A program made the translations under genes and the position numbers. Positions 5,380-11,798 of a DNA stretch of 11,798 nt are shown piece after piece. The DNA comes from JACVRW01 sp036519295. GTDB taxonomy: Bacteria; Actinomycetota; Thermoleophilia; Solirubrobacterales; Thermoleophilaceae. Below the pieces are notes generated by a model. The model had not been told where the DNA came from, did not search any database, and saw nothing but the letters and a program-made list of their open reading frames with translations. Within the stretch, counting starts at the first letter, position 1. The number at the start of each line of letters is the position of its first letter. Where the stretch lies: NCBI GenBank assembly GCA_036519295.1, contig DATDLN010000260.1:1-11798 (forward strand), read 5' to 3'.

Positions 5380-6366
5380 ATGTCACCCAGAGCAGATCCG
5401 GATACGGTGGCCGGCCGCGAGGCCGACGGCAGCGCCCCGGAAACGCCGACGGACCTGAAGGCCCGCTCGTGGGGGGCCGTTCTCAAGCGGACCGTCAGGG
5501 AGTTCAAGGAGGACAACCTCACCGACTGGGCTGCGGCACTCACCTACTACGGGGTGCTCGCCATCTTCCCGGCGCTGATTGTGCTGGTGTCGGTGCTGGG
5601 CCTGATCGGTAGCTCGGCCACCCAGCCGCTGATCGACAACTTAGGCAAGGTAGCGCCCGGTCCCGCGAAGGACATCTTTACGAGTGCCATCAAGAACCTG
5701 CAGGGCTCCCAGGGGGCGGCGGGGATCTTCTTCATCGTTGGGCTGGTGGCTGCGCTCTGGTCCGCCTCGGGGTACGTGGCGGCCTTCATGCGCGCGTCCA
5801 ACTCGATCTACGACATCGAGGAGGGGCGCCCGGTCTGGAAGACCCTGCCGACGCGCGTCGTGCTGACGCTCGTGCTGCTCGTCCTGCTGGCGATCACCGC
5901 GGTGGCGGTTACGCTGACCGGCGGCCTGGCCAAGCAGGTCGGCGGGGTGCTCGGTCTGAGCGACACCGCGGTCACCGTCTGGAACATCGCCAAGTGGCCG
6001 GTGTTGCTGCTGATCGTGAGCTTCATGGTGGCCCTGCTCTACTGGGCGGCGCCCAACGTGAAGCACCCGAAGTTCCGCTGGGTCAGCCCGGGCGGTTTGC
6101 TGGCCGTGGTCGGCTGGGTGATCGCCTCGCTCGGGTTCGCGTTCTATGTGGCGAACTTCGGCTCCTACAACAAAACATATGGCGCGCTCGCCGGACCGAT
6201 CGTGTTCCTTGTCTGGCTGTGGATCTCCAACATCCTGGTCCTGCTTGGCGCGGAGTTCAACGCGGAACTCGAGCGCGGCCGGGCGATCGAGGCTGGTCAC
6301 CCCGAGCACCAGGAGCCATTCGTGGAGCCGCGCGACAGCCGCAAGATGGACAAGCCGAAGGGCTAA
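5380..6366 (+). CDS. YihY/BrkB (UPF0761) family integral membrane protein
   Basis: A 328-residue protein of the YihY/virulence factor BrkB family, once misnamed ribonuclease BN. About six membrane helices are visible, near residues 56-76, 111-135, 160-182, 204-224, 237-260 and 271-290. Family marks are DNLTDWAAALTYYGVLAIFP at 45-64, a YWAAPN motif at 221-226, and YGALAGPIVFLVWLWISNIL followed by GAEFNAELERG. The transported molecule or function is not established for the family. GAGGA at 5368-5372 lies seven bases before the ATG, which is two bases after the DUF3618 stop. The N-terminal 40 and C-terminal 35 residues are polar and probably cytoplasmic. Confidence 0.93.
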   Translation: MSPRADPDTVAGREADGSAPETPTDLKARSWGAVLKRTVREFKEDNLTDWAAALTYYGVLAIFPALIVLVSVLGLIGSSATQPLIDNLGKVAPGPAKDIFTSAIKNLQGSQGAAGIFFIVGLVAALWSASGYVAAFMRASNSIYDIEEGRPVWKTLPTRVVLTLVLLVLLAITAVAVTLTGGLAKQVGGVLGLSDTAVTVWNIAKWPVLLLIVSFMVALLYWAAPNVKHPKFRWVSPGGLLAVVGWVIASLGFAFYVANFGSYNKTYGALAGPIVFLVWLWISNILVLLGAEFNAELERGRAIEAGHPEHQEPFVEPRDSRKMDKPKG

Positions 6367-6375
6367 CCAAACGAG

Positions 6376-6383
6376 AAAGGGAG
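6376..6383 (+). promoter_or_regulatory. ribosome binding site AAAGGGAG before the 57-residue protein gene
   Basis: AAAGGGAG lies eight bases before GTG 6392 and supports that start over the longer open frame that runs back through the YihY gene. Confidence 0.7.
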
Positions 6384-6391
6384 CGGGACAC

Positions 6392-6565
6392 GTGGAGATC
6401 CCGAAGGACAAGATCATCGAGCTGCTCAGGGAGAGAGGTGATCACGACAAGGCGGCCGCGGCCGAACAGGACCTGCCCGACAAGGTCGACCACGAAGAGC
6501 ACTCGAACCTGCTCGAGAACCACGGGATAGATCCCAAGGAACTGCTCGGCAAGATCGGCTTCTGA
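6392..6565 (+). CDS. 57-residue acidic conserved hypothetical protein
   Basis: A short soluble protein starting EIPKDKIIELLRERGDHDKA and ending GIDPKELLGKIGF. It is rich in Asp, Glu, Lys and His (DKVDHEEHSNLLENHGID) and seems to form two or three short helices. Similar small proteins of this length and pattern are common in actinobacteria, as far as I recall, without known function. The strong ribosome binding site and the 25-base gap after the YihY stop make it the likely last gene of the envelope operon. It has no signal or membrane segment, so it may act in the cytoplasm or bind one of the membrane partners. No terminator stem with a T-run is seen after it. Confidence 0.75.
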   Translation: MEIPKDKIIELLRERGDHDKAAAAEQDLPDKVDHEEHSNLLENHGIDPKELLGKIGF

Positions 6566-6637
6566 GTAGCGGGCATCGTCGCCCTAGCGCCGATCGACGA
6601 CCACGACGGCGACCCGCGTATAGCCTGAGCGCGGACA

Positions 6638-7129
6638 ATGAGCAGCGTCGGGCCGGTACACAAGACCCGTCGCGGGTGGCAGGTCGTTTCGCCGCCCGAG
6701 CGAGCCAGCTTCGGAATGCTGAGCGCCTTCGCCACGACGATCGCCGTCTCCCGCGGCATCAACTATGTACGGGAACGCCGCCGTCCCGCACCGCGCCTGC
6801 GGAGCTGGGCGAGGCGGGCGTACCACTCTCCGGGGAAAGAGCAGCTACGCGTACATCACTTCCTGCCCGGCATGGGGCTCGCCTTTGCGACGGGGGGCAC
6901 AGCGATAATGGCGCGCGGTGATGGGCGCGAGTTCTGGCTGAGCTTGCCGTTTGGCACGGGGGTCGCGCTGGCCATGGACGAGATCGCCCTGCTCGTGAAG
7001 CGGGACAACCCGTACTGGGATAGCGAGACGTTCGCCCTCGCCGGAGCGGCGGCGGCGGCGCTGGCCGCCGCAACCCTGGCGGCGCGTTTCCATCGCCAGG
7101 GAAGCGCTGGTCCCCGAGCGATCGACTAG
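6638..7129 (+). CDS. small actinobacterial integral membrane protein (HH...DE...YW family)
   Basis: A 163-residue protein with hydrophobic segments near residues 24-40, 75-91, 100-120 and 131-149. A His-His pair (RVHHFLPG, 73-74), an acidic pair in the third helix (LAMDEIALLVKR, Asp114-Glu115) and DNPYW at 123-127 recall a family of actinobacterial membrane proteins of unknown function with conserved HH, DEFALWL and YW motifs. The histidines and acids could bind a metal, but this is a guess. It lies 72 bases after the operon, so it may have its own promoter; no Shine-Dalgarno is obvious. Confidence 0.7.
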   Translation: MSSVGPVHKTRRGWQVVSPPERASFGMLSAFATTIAVSRGINYVRERRRPAPRLRSWARRAYHSPGKEQLRVHHFLPGMGLAFATGGTAIMARGDGREFWLSLPFGTGVALAMDEIALLVKRDNPYWDSETFALAGAAAAALAAATLAARFHRQGSAGPRAID

Positions 7130-7232
7130 CGTCGCGAGCGCCGGCCCGCGCTGCCGACGCCTCACCACCAGGCCCCGAGCGCCGCGGGCGCGAGCCGCCG
7201 TCATCTTTGGCGGGCACCCGCACCACCCGCGG

Positions 7233-7592
7233 CGGTACCGACGCTGGCGCGCCCACGGCCAGTCAAAGCTCGCGAACCTTCTGTTCACCTTCGAGCTCGA
7301 GCGCCGGCTGCGCGCCGCCGGCTCGGCGATCCGCAGCCTCGCCGCTCACCCCGGGTGGGCGGCGACCACCTCCAGTCGGCCGCGGCGCCGGCCGTTGACC
7401 GGGCCGTCATGGCGCTCGGCAACCGGGTGTTCGCACAAAGCGCGGCGCGGACTGGCCGACCAGCGCGGCTCGCCCAAGCCGGTCGGCTCGAGCCGCGCCT
7501 CGCGAGACGAAGCGGCGGGGAAGCGCCTTTGGACCACGTCCGAGGAGCTCACGGGCGTGCACTACCGGCTGGGCGCGTCCGCCCCGGCTTGA
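7233..7592 (+). pseudogene. decayed short-chain dehydrogenase/reductase
   Basis: Three pieces of an SDR of the retinol-dehydrogenase/light-dependent-reductase type are readable in shifting frames. From 7233 one frame gives RYRRWRAHGQSKLANLLFTF, which covers the usual catalytic Y-x-x-x-K region, but the tyrosine position of the expected YGQSK is His (HGQSK). It runs on to AAHPGWAATT near 7370. The next piece, LQSAAAPAVDRAVMALGNRV, then FAQSAA, needs a one-base shift at about 7365-7370. The frame then returns for RGSPKPVGSSRASRDEAAGK and RLWTTSEELTGVHYRL up to a stop at 7590-7592. The N-terminal NAD(P)-binding half is missing, and about 30 residues expected between FAQSAA and RGSPK are absent. 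It is a non-functional remnant. The 100 bases before it hold nothing recognisable. Confidence 0.8.
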
Positions 7593-7626
7593 AACACTCA
7601 GCTTCCCTTAAGGTCGGTCGTCTTGA

Positions 7627-7824
7627 ATGGATGGCATGCACGGCCGAGGACCCCACATCTGCCCGAACTGCGGCGAGCGTGTGAGCGCGTTCGCGGCCGG
7701 CTGTTCGATCTGCGGGGCGGAGCTCGACCCGCAGCGGGCACTTCGCCCTCTGACCGCCGCTCAGCGGGCGCGCCGCCTTTGGGCCGGCGCCCCTCGTCCG
7801 CGCAGACGCCGTCCGGCGGCCTGA
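7627..7824 (+). CDS. small zinc-ribbon protein
   Basis: A 65-residue protein with a rubredoxin-knuckle-like pair of CxxC motifs, CPNCGERVSAFAAGCSICGA, which would bind one zinc ion. The rest is Arg/Pro/Ala-rich and probably disordered, with a strongly basic end (RPRRRRPAA). Short CPNCG...CxxCG proteins of this sort are common in related genomes, some with a following membrane helix, which this one lacks. ATG 7627 has only a weak upstream purine stretch (AAGG near 7610). The stop is separated by one base from the stop of the convergent reductase. Function unknown; nucleic-acid binding is possible. Confidence 0.65.
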   Translation: MDGMHGRGPHICPNCGERVSAFAAGCSICGAELDPQRALRPLTAAQRARRLWAGAPRPRRRRPAA

Positions 7825-7825
7825 T

Positions 7826-8959
7826 TCACCCCGCGAGCGCGGCGGCCCGGCTCAGCGGCCGTTTGCCCCAGCGTGTGCGGGTGGCGAAGTCCAGCAGCCT
7901 TTCGAGGTAGTCCGCGAGCGGCGACACCCGGATCCCGGCCGGCTCTAGCCGCGCCCGCGCACGCGTGTCGTCGAACACCGTGCGGATCGCGAAGTAGGGG
8001 AAGAGGACTTGGCTCTCTTCCAGCGCCGAGCGTCGCACACCAGTCGCCGTCTCCGCGAAGCTCGCGAACTCCGCCGGCGCCAGCACCCTGGGCGGCGGAC
8101 GGTGGAAGTAGCGGCTGGCCAGCTCGGCGAGCTCGGCGATGCTGCTCGCGTGCGCACCGGCCGTCAGGTGGTACGTCTCGCCCACGCCTCCGGGACCCAT
8201 GCAGAGGTCGTAGATCGCGTCGGCGACGTAGTCGATCGAGACAACGTCGACCGGCGCTGACGGAATTGCCGGCACCGCCGAGTAGAGCCCGCGCGCGAAC
8301 GCGCGCAGGGGCCAGTAGAGGACGTTGAAGGCGGCGGTCCAGCCGCTGCGCCGATCGCCCACGACGATGCTGGGGCGGAGGATCGTGGTGGGCAGCTCGC
8401 CGTGGGCGCGCACGAGCTGCTCGGCCTCGAACTTCGACTGCTCGTAGGTGTTTCGGAACTGCTGACCCACGTCCAGCTCGTCCTCGCGGAAGCGACCCGC
8501 GTGGGTGCCGGACACGTACGCGGTCGAGACGTGGCAGTAGCGCTCCAGCCCACCGCGCTCGCGGGCCAGCTCGGCCAGCTGAAGCAGCCTCCGGGTGCCG
8601 TCTACGTTGATCGCCCGCGCCTCGTCGATCGGCAGCGAGAAGGACACCGAGGCAGCCGAGTGGATGATGTGATCGACGCGCTCGGCGATCTCCTCGAGCC
8701 GCCGCTGCGGGAGCCCGAGACCGGGCGCCGTAAGGTCCGCTGCCACGGCCTCCACACGTTCCCCGTAGCGCCCCGCGGAGGCCCCGAACAATTCGCGGAG
8801 CACGCCGTCGATGCGGTCGGCGGCCGCTCGATCGTCCGCAGCGCGCACGGGCGCGATCACGTGTCGATCGCTTCGCTCGAGGTGGCGCGCCAGCAACTCC
8901 ATGCCGACGAAACCGGTCGCACCGGTGATGAGGACCGCCTGCGGGCTCACGAGCGCCAT
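7826..8959 (-). CDS. extended SDR, fatty acyl-CoA/thioester-reductase-like NAD(P)-dependent oxidoreductase
   Basis: A 377-residue protein of the NAD_binding_4 (male-sterility/fatty acyl-CoA reductase) branch of extended SDRs. The N-terminal nucleotide-binding motif is VLITGATGFVGMELLARHL (residues 9-27). HIIHSAASVSF at 97-107 is the typical strand-4 motif of this branch. The catalytic residues are Ser145 in HVSTAYVSG, and Tyr172 and Lys176 in YEQSK. ILRPSIVVGD follows as expected. Members reduce acyl thioesters to aldehydes or alcohols, but others act on sugars or steroids, so the substrate is open. It is the last gene of a minus-strand cluster, 33 bases after the crotonase gene with a hairpin between. 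No strong Shine-Dalgarno precedes the ATG. Confidence 0.87.
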   Translation of the reverse strand: MALVSPQAVLITGATGFVGMELLARHLERSDRHVIAPVRAADDRAAADRIDGVLRELFGASAGRYGERVEAVAADLTAPGLGLPQRRLEEIAERVDHIIHSAASVSFSLPIDEARAINVDGTRRLLQLAELARERGGLERYCHVSTAYVSGTHAGRFREDELDVGQQFRNTYEQSKFEAEQLVRAHGELPTTILRPSIVVGDRRSGWTAAFNVLYWPLRAFARGLYSAVPAIPSAPVDVVSIDYVADAIYDLCMGPGGVGETYHLTAGAHASSIAELAELASRYFHRPPPRVLAPAEFASFAETATGVRRSALEESQVLFPYFAIRTVFDDTRARARLEPAGIRVSPLADYLERLLDFATRTRWGKRPLSRAAALAG

Positions 8960-8974
8960 GATGGCAGGAGCACT

Positions 8975-8992
8975 ACCCCCCGGACGGGGGGT
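8975..8992 (-). repeat. GC-rich hairpin between crotonase and reductase genes
   Basis: ACCCCCC (8975-8981) and GGGGGGT (8986-8992) pair perfectly around a four-base GGAC/GTCC loop, immediately after the TAA stop of the crotonase gene on the minus strand. There is no following T-run, so full termination is doubtful. It may stabilise the upstream message or lower expression of the reductase gene that starts 16 bases later. Confidence 0.5.
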
Positions 8993-9793
8993 TTATTCGC
9001 CGGTCCAGGTTGCCGGGCGCTTCTCCAAGAACGCACAGATTCCCTCCTGCGCGTCCGCGGCCATCGAGTTCATCGCCATCACCGACTTCGTCAGGTCGTA
9101 CGCGCGGTGCTCGTCGAGCTCGACCTGCTCGTAGAAGGCCTCCTTGCCGATGCCGACGGTGAGCGGGCTCGAGCGGGATATCGCCGCCACCAGCTCGTCC
9201 ACGGCGGCGTCGAGCTCGGCCGCCGGCACCACCCGGTTCACGAGGCCCCAGTCGAGGGCGGTGGGCGCGGAGATCGGCTCGCCGGTCAGCAACATCTCCA
9301 GCGCCCGCTTGCGTCCGATGGCCCGCGAGAGGGGCACCATCGGCGTCGAGCAGAAGAGCCCGATCTTCACGCCCGGGGTGCCGAAGCGCGCGTCTTCCGC
9401 GGCGACCGCGAGGTCGCACGCGGCCACCAGCTGACAGCCGGCGGCCGTCGCGATCCCGTGGACCTTGGCGATCACCGGTTGAGGGACTCGCTGGATCGTC
9501 TCCATCAGCTCTGTGCAGCTGTCGAAGAGGCGCTGGTAGAAGGGCAGATCGCGTCCCACCATCTCGCTCAGGTCGTGACCTGCGGAGAAGGCGACGCCGG
9601 AGCCGTCGAGCACGATCGCCCGCAGCTCCGAGCGCGCCCCGAGCACCTGCAGGACCTGGGTCAGCTCGTCCATCAGCTCGAGGGAGAGCGCGTTTCGCTT
9701 CTCTGGGCGGTTGAGCGTGACCCGCGCGGCGCCGTCGGCGTCGCGGAGGGTCAGCGCCCGAAGCCCGGCTTCGGTTGCGACGCTTGCCACCAC
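8993..9793 (-). CDS. enoyl-CoA hydratase/isomerase (crotonase) family protein, ECHDC3-like
   Basis: A 266-residue crotonase-fold protein. NRPEKRNALS (28-37), the first oxyanion-hole strand VAFSAGHDLSEM (67-78) and the second, IATAAGCQLVAACDLAV (114-130), are clear. The stretch FGTPGVKIGLFCSTP, then LEMLLTGEPISA, matches the ECHDC3 type rather than classical hydratases. Where true enoyl-CoA hydratases carry two catalytic glutamates, this protein has Gln121 and Gly141, so it should not be assumed to hydrate enoyl-CoA; another acyl-CoA reaction is likely. I chose the tandem GTG at 9788-9793, 20 bases after the upstream stop; the frame is open to 9922, but that part is inside the MetE-like gene. 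It lies between the MetE-like gene and the reductase in one likely transcript. Confidence 0.88.
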   Translation of the reverse strand: MVASVATEAGLRALTLRDADGAARVTLNRPEKRNALSLELMDELTQVLQVLGARSELRAIVLDGSGVAFSAGHDLSEMVGRDLPFYQRLFDSCTELMETIQRVPQPVIAKVHGIATAAGCQLVAACDLAVAAEDARFGTPGVKIGLFCSTPMVPLSRAIGRKRALEMLLTGEPISAPTALDWGLVNRVVPAAELDAAVDELVAAISRSSPLTVGIGKEAFYEQVELDEHRAYDLTKSVMAMNSMAADAQEGICAFLEKRPATWTGE

Positions 9794-9813
9794 GCCCAGC
9801 GTAGCGCCTGCGC

Positions 9814-10926
9814 TCAGGCGTGTCCCCACACGCGACCGGCGGTCCGCACGAGCAGCTCGAGCTTGCGCCGCTCGTCCTCGACCGTGATCGCGTTTCCCAC
9901 GACCGAGGTCGAGAATCCGCACTGCGTACCGACCGCGAGTCGCTCGAGGCCGACGATGTCGGTCGCCTCCCGGATGCGCGCTTCGAGCTCCTCCTCGGTC
10001 TCACGGCGCGGCGACTTCGTGGTCACGAGCCCGAGCACCACGAGCTTGTCGTCGGGCACGAGGTGCAAGGGGTTGAAGTCACCGGAGCGCTCGTCGTCGT
10101 ACTCGAGCAGGAGCCGCTCGGCTCGGATGCTTCCGAAGATCGGCGCCGCGATCTCGTCGTAGCCCCCGGCCACGAGCCAGCGGCTGTCCTGGTTGCCGCG
10201 GCACAGGTGGAACCCGAAGGTCACGCCGGGGGCGGCGTCGATGACCGCGTTGTCGAGCTCGATCCCGTAGGAGAGCCATCGGTCGAGGCTCCAGCCGCGC
10301 TCCTCGTAGAAGGCGCGCCAGGTCGGATCGATCAGTAGCGGGTAATGGGGGGCGTCGAGCTGAACGTACCGGCAGCCGAGGCGCCGCAGCTCCCGCACCT
10401 CGTCGCGGAGAACGTCGACCACGTCGGCCATGAAGTCGTCGAAGTTCGGGTAGGCCTCTCGCGAGCGCTCCGGTGACCAGAGGTTCCCGAACAGGCTCGG
10501 CGAGGGCAGCGTCACCTTCGCCACGCGGTCGGTGATCGCCCGCAGAAAGGCGAACTCCTCCGCCGCCAGGCTCCGGCGTCGCTGAATCGGGCGGACGACG
10601 GCCATCTCGCCCGGCCGCTCGACGGTCTTGTCGCCGAGCTCCTCGGAGTGCCATTCGCCCCACAGCCAGGCATCGATGCCCACGCCTTCGAAGCCGTCCG
10701 TGGCCTCGACGAGCTCGGATTGAAACGACTCCCGACGGAGCTCGCCGTCGGTCACCACCGGGCAGCCCGCGGACTCCTGCAGGGCCACGACCTCCCGCAC
10801 CGCGGCGTCCTCGACCGCTTTCAGCGGTGAGTCGTCGATGTCTCCGGCGGCGAAGGCCCGGCGCGCCTCGATGAGCTCGGGCGGCCGCAGCAGGCTGCCG
10901 ACGTGCTCCGCCCGCGCCTCGATCAC
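9814..10926 (-). CDS. MetE-like cobalamin-independent methionine synthase family protein
   Basis: A 370-residue protein of the single-domain MetE C-terminal family (YxjG/YxjH-like, UROD/MetE superfamily). It begins RAEHVGSLLRPPELIEAR and has PVVTDGELRRESF at 56-68. The zinc ligands of the family are in place: His240 and Cys242 in FHLCRGN, Glu275 in LLLEYDDERSGDF, and Cys336 in GTQCGFST. Zinc activates a thiol for methyl or alkyl transfer. Stand-alone members may make methionine from simple methyl donors, and relatives include epoxyalkane:coenzyme M transferases, so the true acceptor is uncertain. It starts with GTG at 10924-10926, sharing GTGA with the stop of the upstream surface-protein gene. 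The crotonase gene follows after 20 bases. Confidence 0.88.
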   Translation of the reverse strand: MIEARAEHVGSLLRPPELIEARRAFAAGDIDDSPLKAVEDAAVREVVALQESAGCPVVTDGELRRESFQSELVEATDGFEGVGIDAWLWGEWHSEELGDKTVERPGEMAVVRPIQRRRSLAAEEFAFLRAITDRVAKVTLPSPSLFGNLWSPERSREAYPNFDDFMADVVDVLRDEVRELRRLGCRYVQLDAPHYPLLIDPTWRAFYEERGWSLDRWLSYGIELDNAVIDAAPGVTFGFHLCRGNQDSRWLVAGGYDEIAAPIFGSIRAERLLLEYDDERSGDFNPLHLVPDDKLVVLGLVTTKSPRRETEEELEARIREATDIVGLERLAVGTQCGFSTSVVGNAITVEDERRKLELLVRTAGRVWGHA

Positions 10927-11798
10927 CGCGAAGCGGCCCTCGGCCGCCGCACCACGAAAGTACTCGGTCCGATCCTCCTACCGTAGTCGGCCTTGGAGCG
11001 CGGCCCGAAGCCCGGCCACACGAGCCACCGGTACTTGGCCGGTGCGAGGCGACGCACCTCGCCGCGGTAGGTCCAGCGCTGCTTGAGCCGGTAGCGCGCC
11101 CGTTTCGGCCAGACGCTGAGGATCTTGCGCCCCTTCCGGAACAGCTGGACGTTGTAGTAGCGGGCACGCCGGACGGGGGTCCATTGGAGGAGGGGCGGGT
11201 GCCCGAACCTGATGACGGCTCCCCGCGCGGGTGCGATTAGGCGCCGACCGCGGCGACCGCCGGTGGGGCTTTGCGTGCCTGACCCGCCACCGCCACCGCC
11301 GCCGGCGCTCGAAGCCGTCGGGACTGCAGATGCAGTGTCGCTCGCGGCGTTTCCGGCGGCGTCCCGCGCACGCACCTCATACGAATAGCGGACGCCGTTC
11401 TCGACGCGGCTGTCCACGAACCTCGTACCGGGGCCCCGGAAAACGATCGTGGGCGAGTCCCCCCCGATACCGGGCGTCCGAGTGACCTCCACCGACTCGG
11501 CATCAGCGCTGGCGCGCCAGCTCAGCGCAACGCTCCGGTCTCCAGCCGTTGCGCCCAGGTCAGCAACAGCGGGCGGCGTCGCGTCGTACTTGAGCGCGAA
11601 TGCGCGGCTGCTGGAGTTGCCGGCGAAATCGCGGCAGCTTGCCCCGAACGAGGCGGTAGGCGAGTCGGGTCCGGCGTAGGTCACTGCGGGGCAATCTGCG
11701 ACCCCGGACGTCGCGTCGGTTCCCTGAATACTGAAGAGGACCGGGCGATTGAACCATCCACTGGCGTTTGGAGGATGGTCGGAGGCTGCGCCTGAGAT
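10923..11798 (-). CDS. Ig-like/fibronectin type III surface protein, C-terminal part (5' end outside window)
   Basis: The 291 visible residues run off the right edge. First is a bacterial Ig-like repeat (DHPPNASGWFNRPV, QGTDATSGVADC, CRDFAGN) with two cysteines, Cys36 and Cys55, that could form a disulfide outside the cell. Next is a fibronectin type III-like domain from about 73 to 160 (ALSWRASADAESVEVTR, then NGVRYSYEVRARDAAGN). A Gly/Ser-rich linker at 163-174 leads to a basic C-terminal domain with WTPVRRARYYNVQLFRKGRK and YRWLVWPGFGPRSK, which I read as another FN3-like beta domain. The protein is probably secreted or wall-associated; signal peptide and start are outside the window. No sorting motif or membrane helix is at its end. 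The GTG at 11684 is an internal valine, not the start. Confidence 0.8.
   Translation of the reverse strand: MSGAASDHPPNASGWFNRPVLFSIQGTDATSGVADCPAVTYAGPDSPTASFGASCRDFAGNSSSRAFALKYDATPPAVADLGATAGDRSVALSWRASADAESVEVTRTPGIGGDSPTIVFRGPGTRFVDSRVENGVRYSYEVRARDAAGNAASDTASAVPTASSAGGGGGGGSGTQSPTGGRRGRRLIAPARGAVIRFGHPPLLQWTPVRRARYYNVQLFRKGRKILSVWPKRARYRLKQRWTYRGEVRRLAPAKYRWLVWPGFGPRSKADYGRRIGPSTFVVRRPRAASR

Noticed and set aside
6618..6640. GTATAGC before ATG 6638 as a -10 promoter element
   Set aside because: No matching -35 element is visible at the right distance, and single -10-like hexamers are too weak as evidence.
8402..10162. A 586-residue plus-strand open frame opposite the reductase, crotonase and MetE-like genes
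   Set aside because: It is the long antisense shadow expected in very GC-rich coding DNA; the minus-strand genes have clear motifs and this frame has none.

Overview
The window is a GC-rich stretch with many GTG starts, GTGA/ATGA gene overlaps and protein families common in soil actinobacteria (DUF3618, DUF1469 holin-like, YihY, small CPNC zinc ribbons, Ig/FN3 surface proteins). I infer an actinobacterium, plausibly of the Thermoleophilia/Solirubrobacterales type, but there is no rRNA or marker gene here to prove it. No rRNA, tRNA, CRISPR array, insertion sequence or intact phage module was seen.

Left part (1-3240). The C-terminal end of a gamma-glutamyltransferase runs in from the left edge. 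It is followed by a convergent pterin-4a-carbinolamine dehydratase, then a divergent SAM methyltransferase. Next comes a short remnant of a CBS-domain protein, and then a large minus-strand gene that joins a TetR-type DNA-binding domain, a GAF-like region and a SpoIIE/PP2C phosphatase. Just upstream of that regulator is a perfect 9-bp inverted repeat, a good candidate for its own operator.

Middle part (3240-7130). About 460 bases without a recognisable gene lead into a tight plus-strand operon of envelope-associated proteins: a small hydrophobic/basic protein, an Ala/Lys/Gln-rich helical protein with one membrane anchor, a holin-like DUF1469 protein, a DUF3618 protein, a YihY/BrkB membrane protein and a 57-residue acidic protein. 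The genes overlap or are separated by a few bases and nearly all have a clear ribosome binding site, so they are probably one transcript. A separate small integral membrane protein follows. The mix of LEA-like helices and membrane anchors suggests an envelope or desiccation/osmotic stress role; this is inference.

Right part (7130-11798). A decayed short-chain dehydrogenase (frameshifted, N-terminus and an internal block missing) is followed by a 65-residue zinc-ribbon protein. The remaining genes lie on the minus strand and read right to left: an Ig/FN3-like surface protein (cut by the right edge), a MetE-like zinc methyltransferase that starts inside the stop codon of the surface protein gene, a crotonase-fold protein of the ECHDC3 type lacking the usual catalytic glutamates, a short GC-rich hairpin, and an extended SDR related to fatty acyl-CoA/thioester reductases. 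The last three enzymes look like a metabolic cluster acting on CoA thioesters and a thiol or methyl acceptor, with substrate unknown.

The most noteworthy items are the TetR-GAF-SpoIIE fusion with its candidate operator, the compact membrane/LEA-like operon, the crotonase-MetE-like-reductase cluster, and two gene remnants that plain ORF calling would miss.
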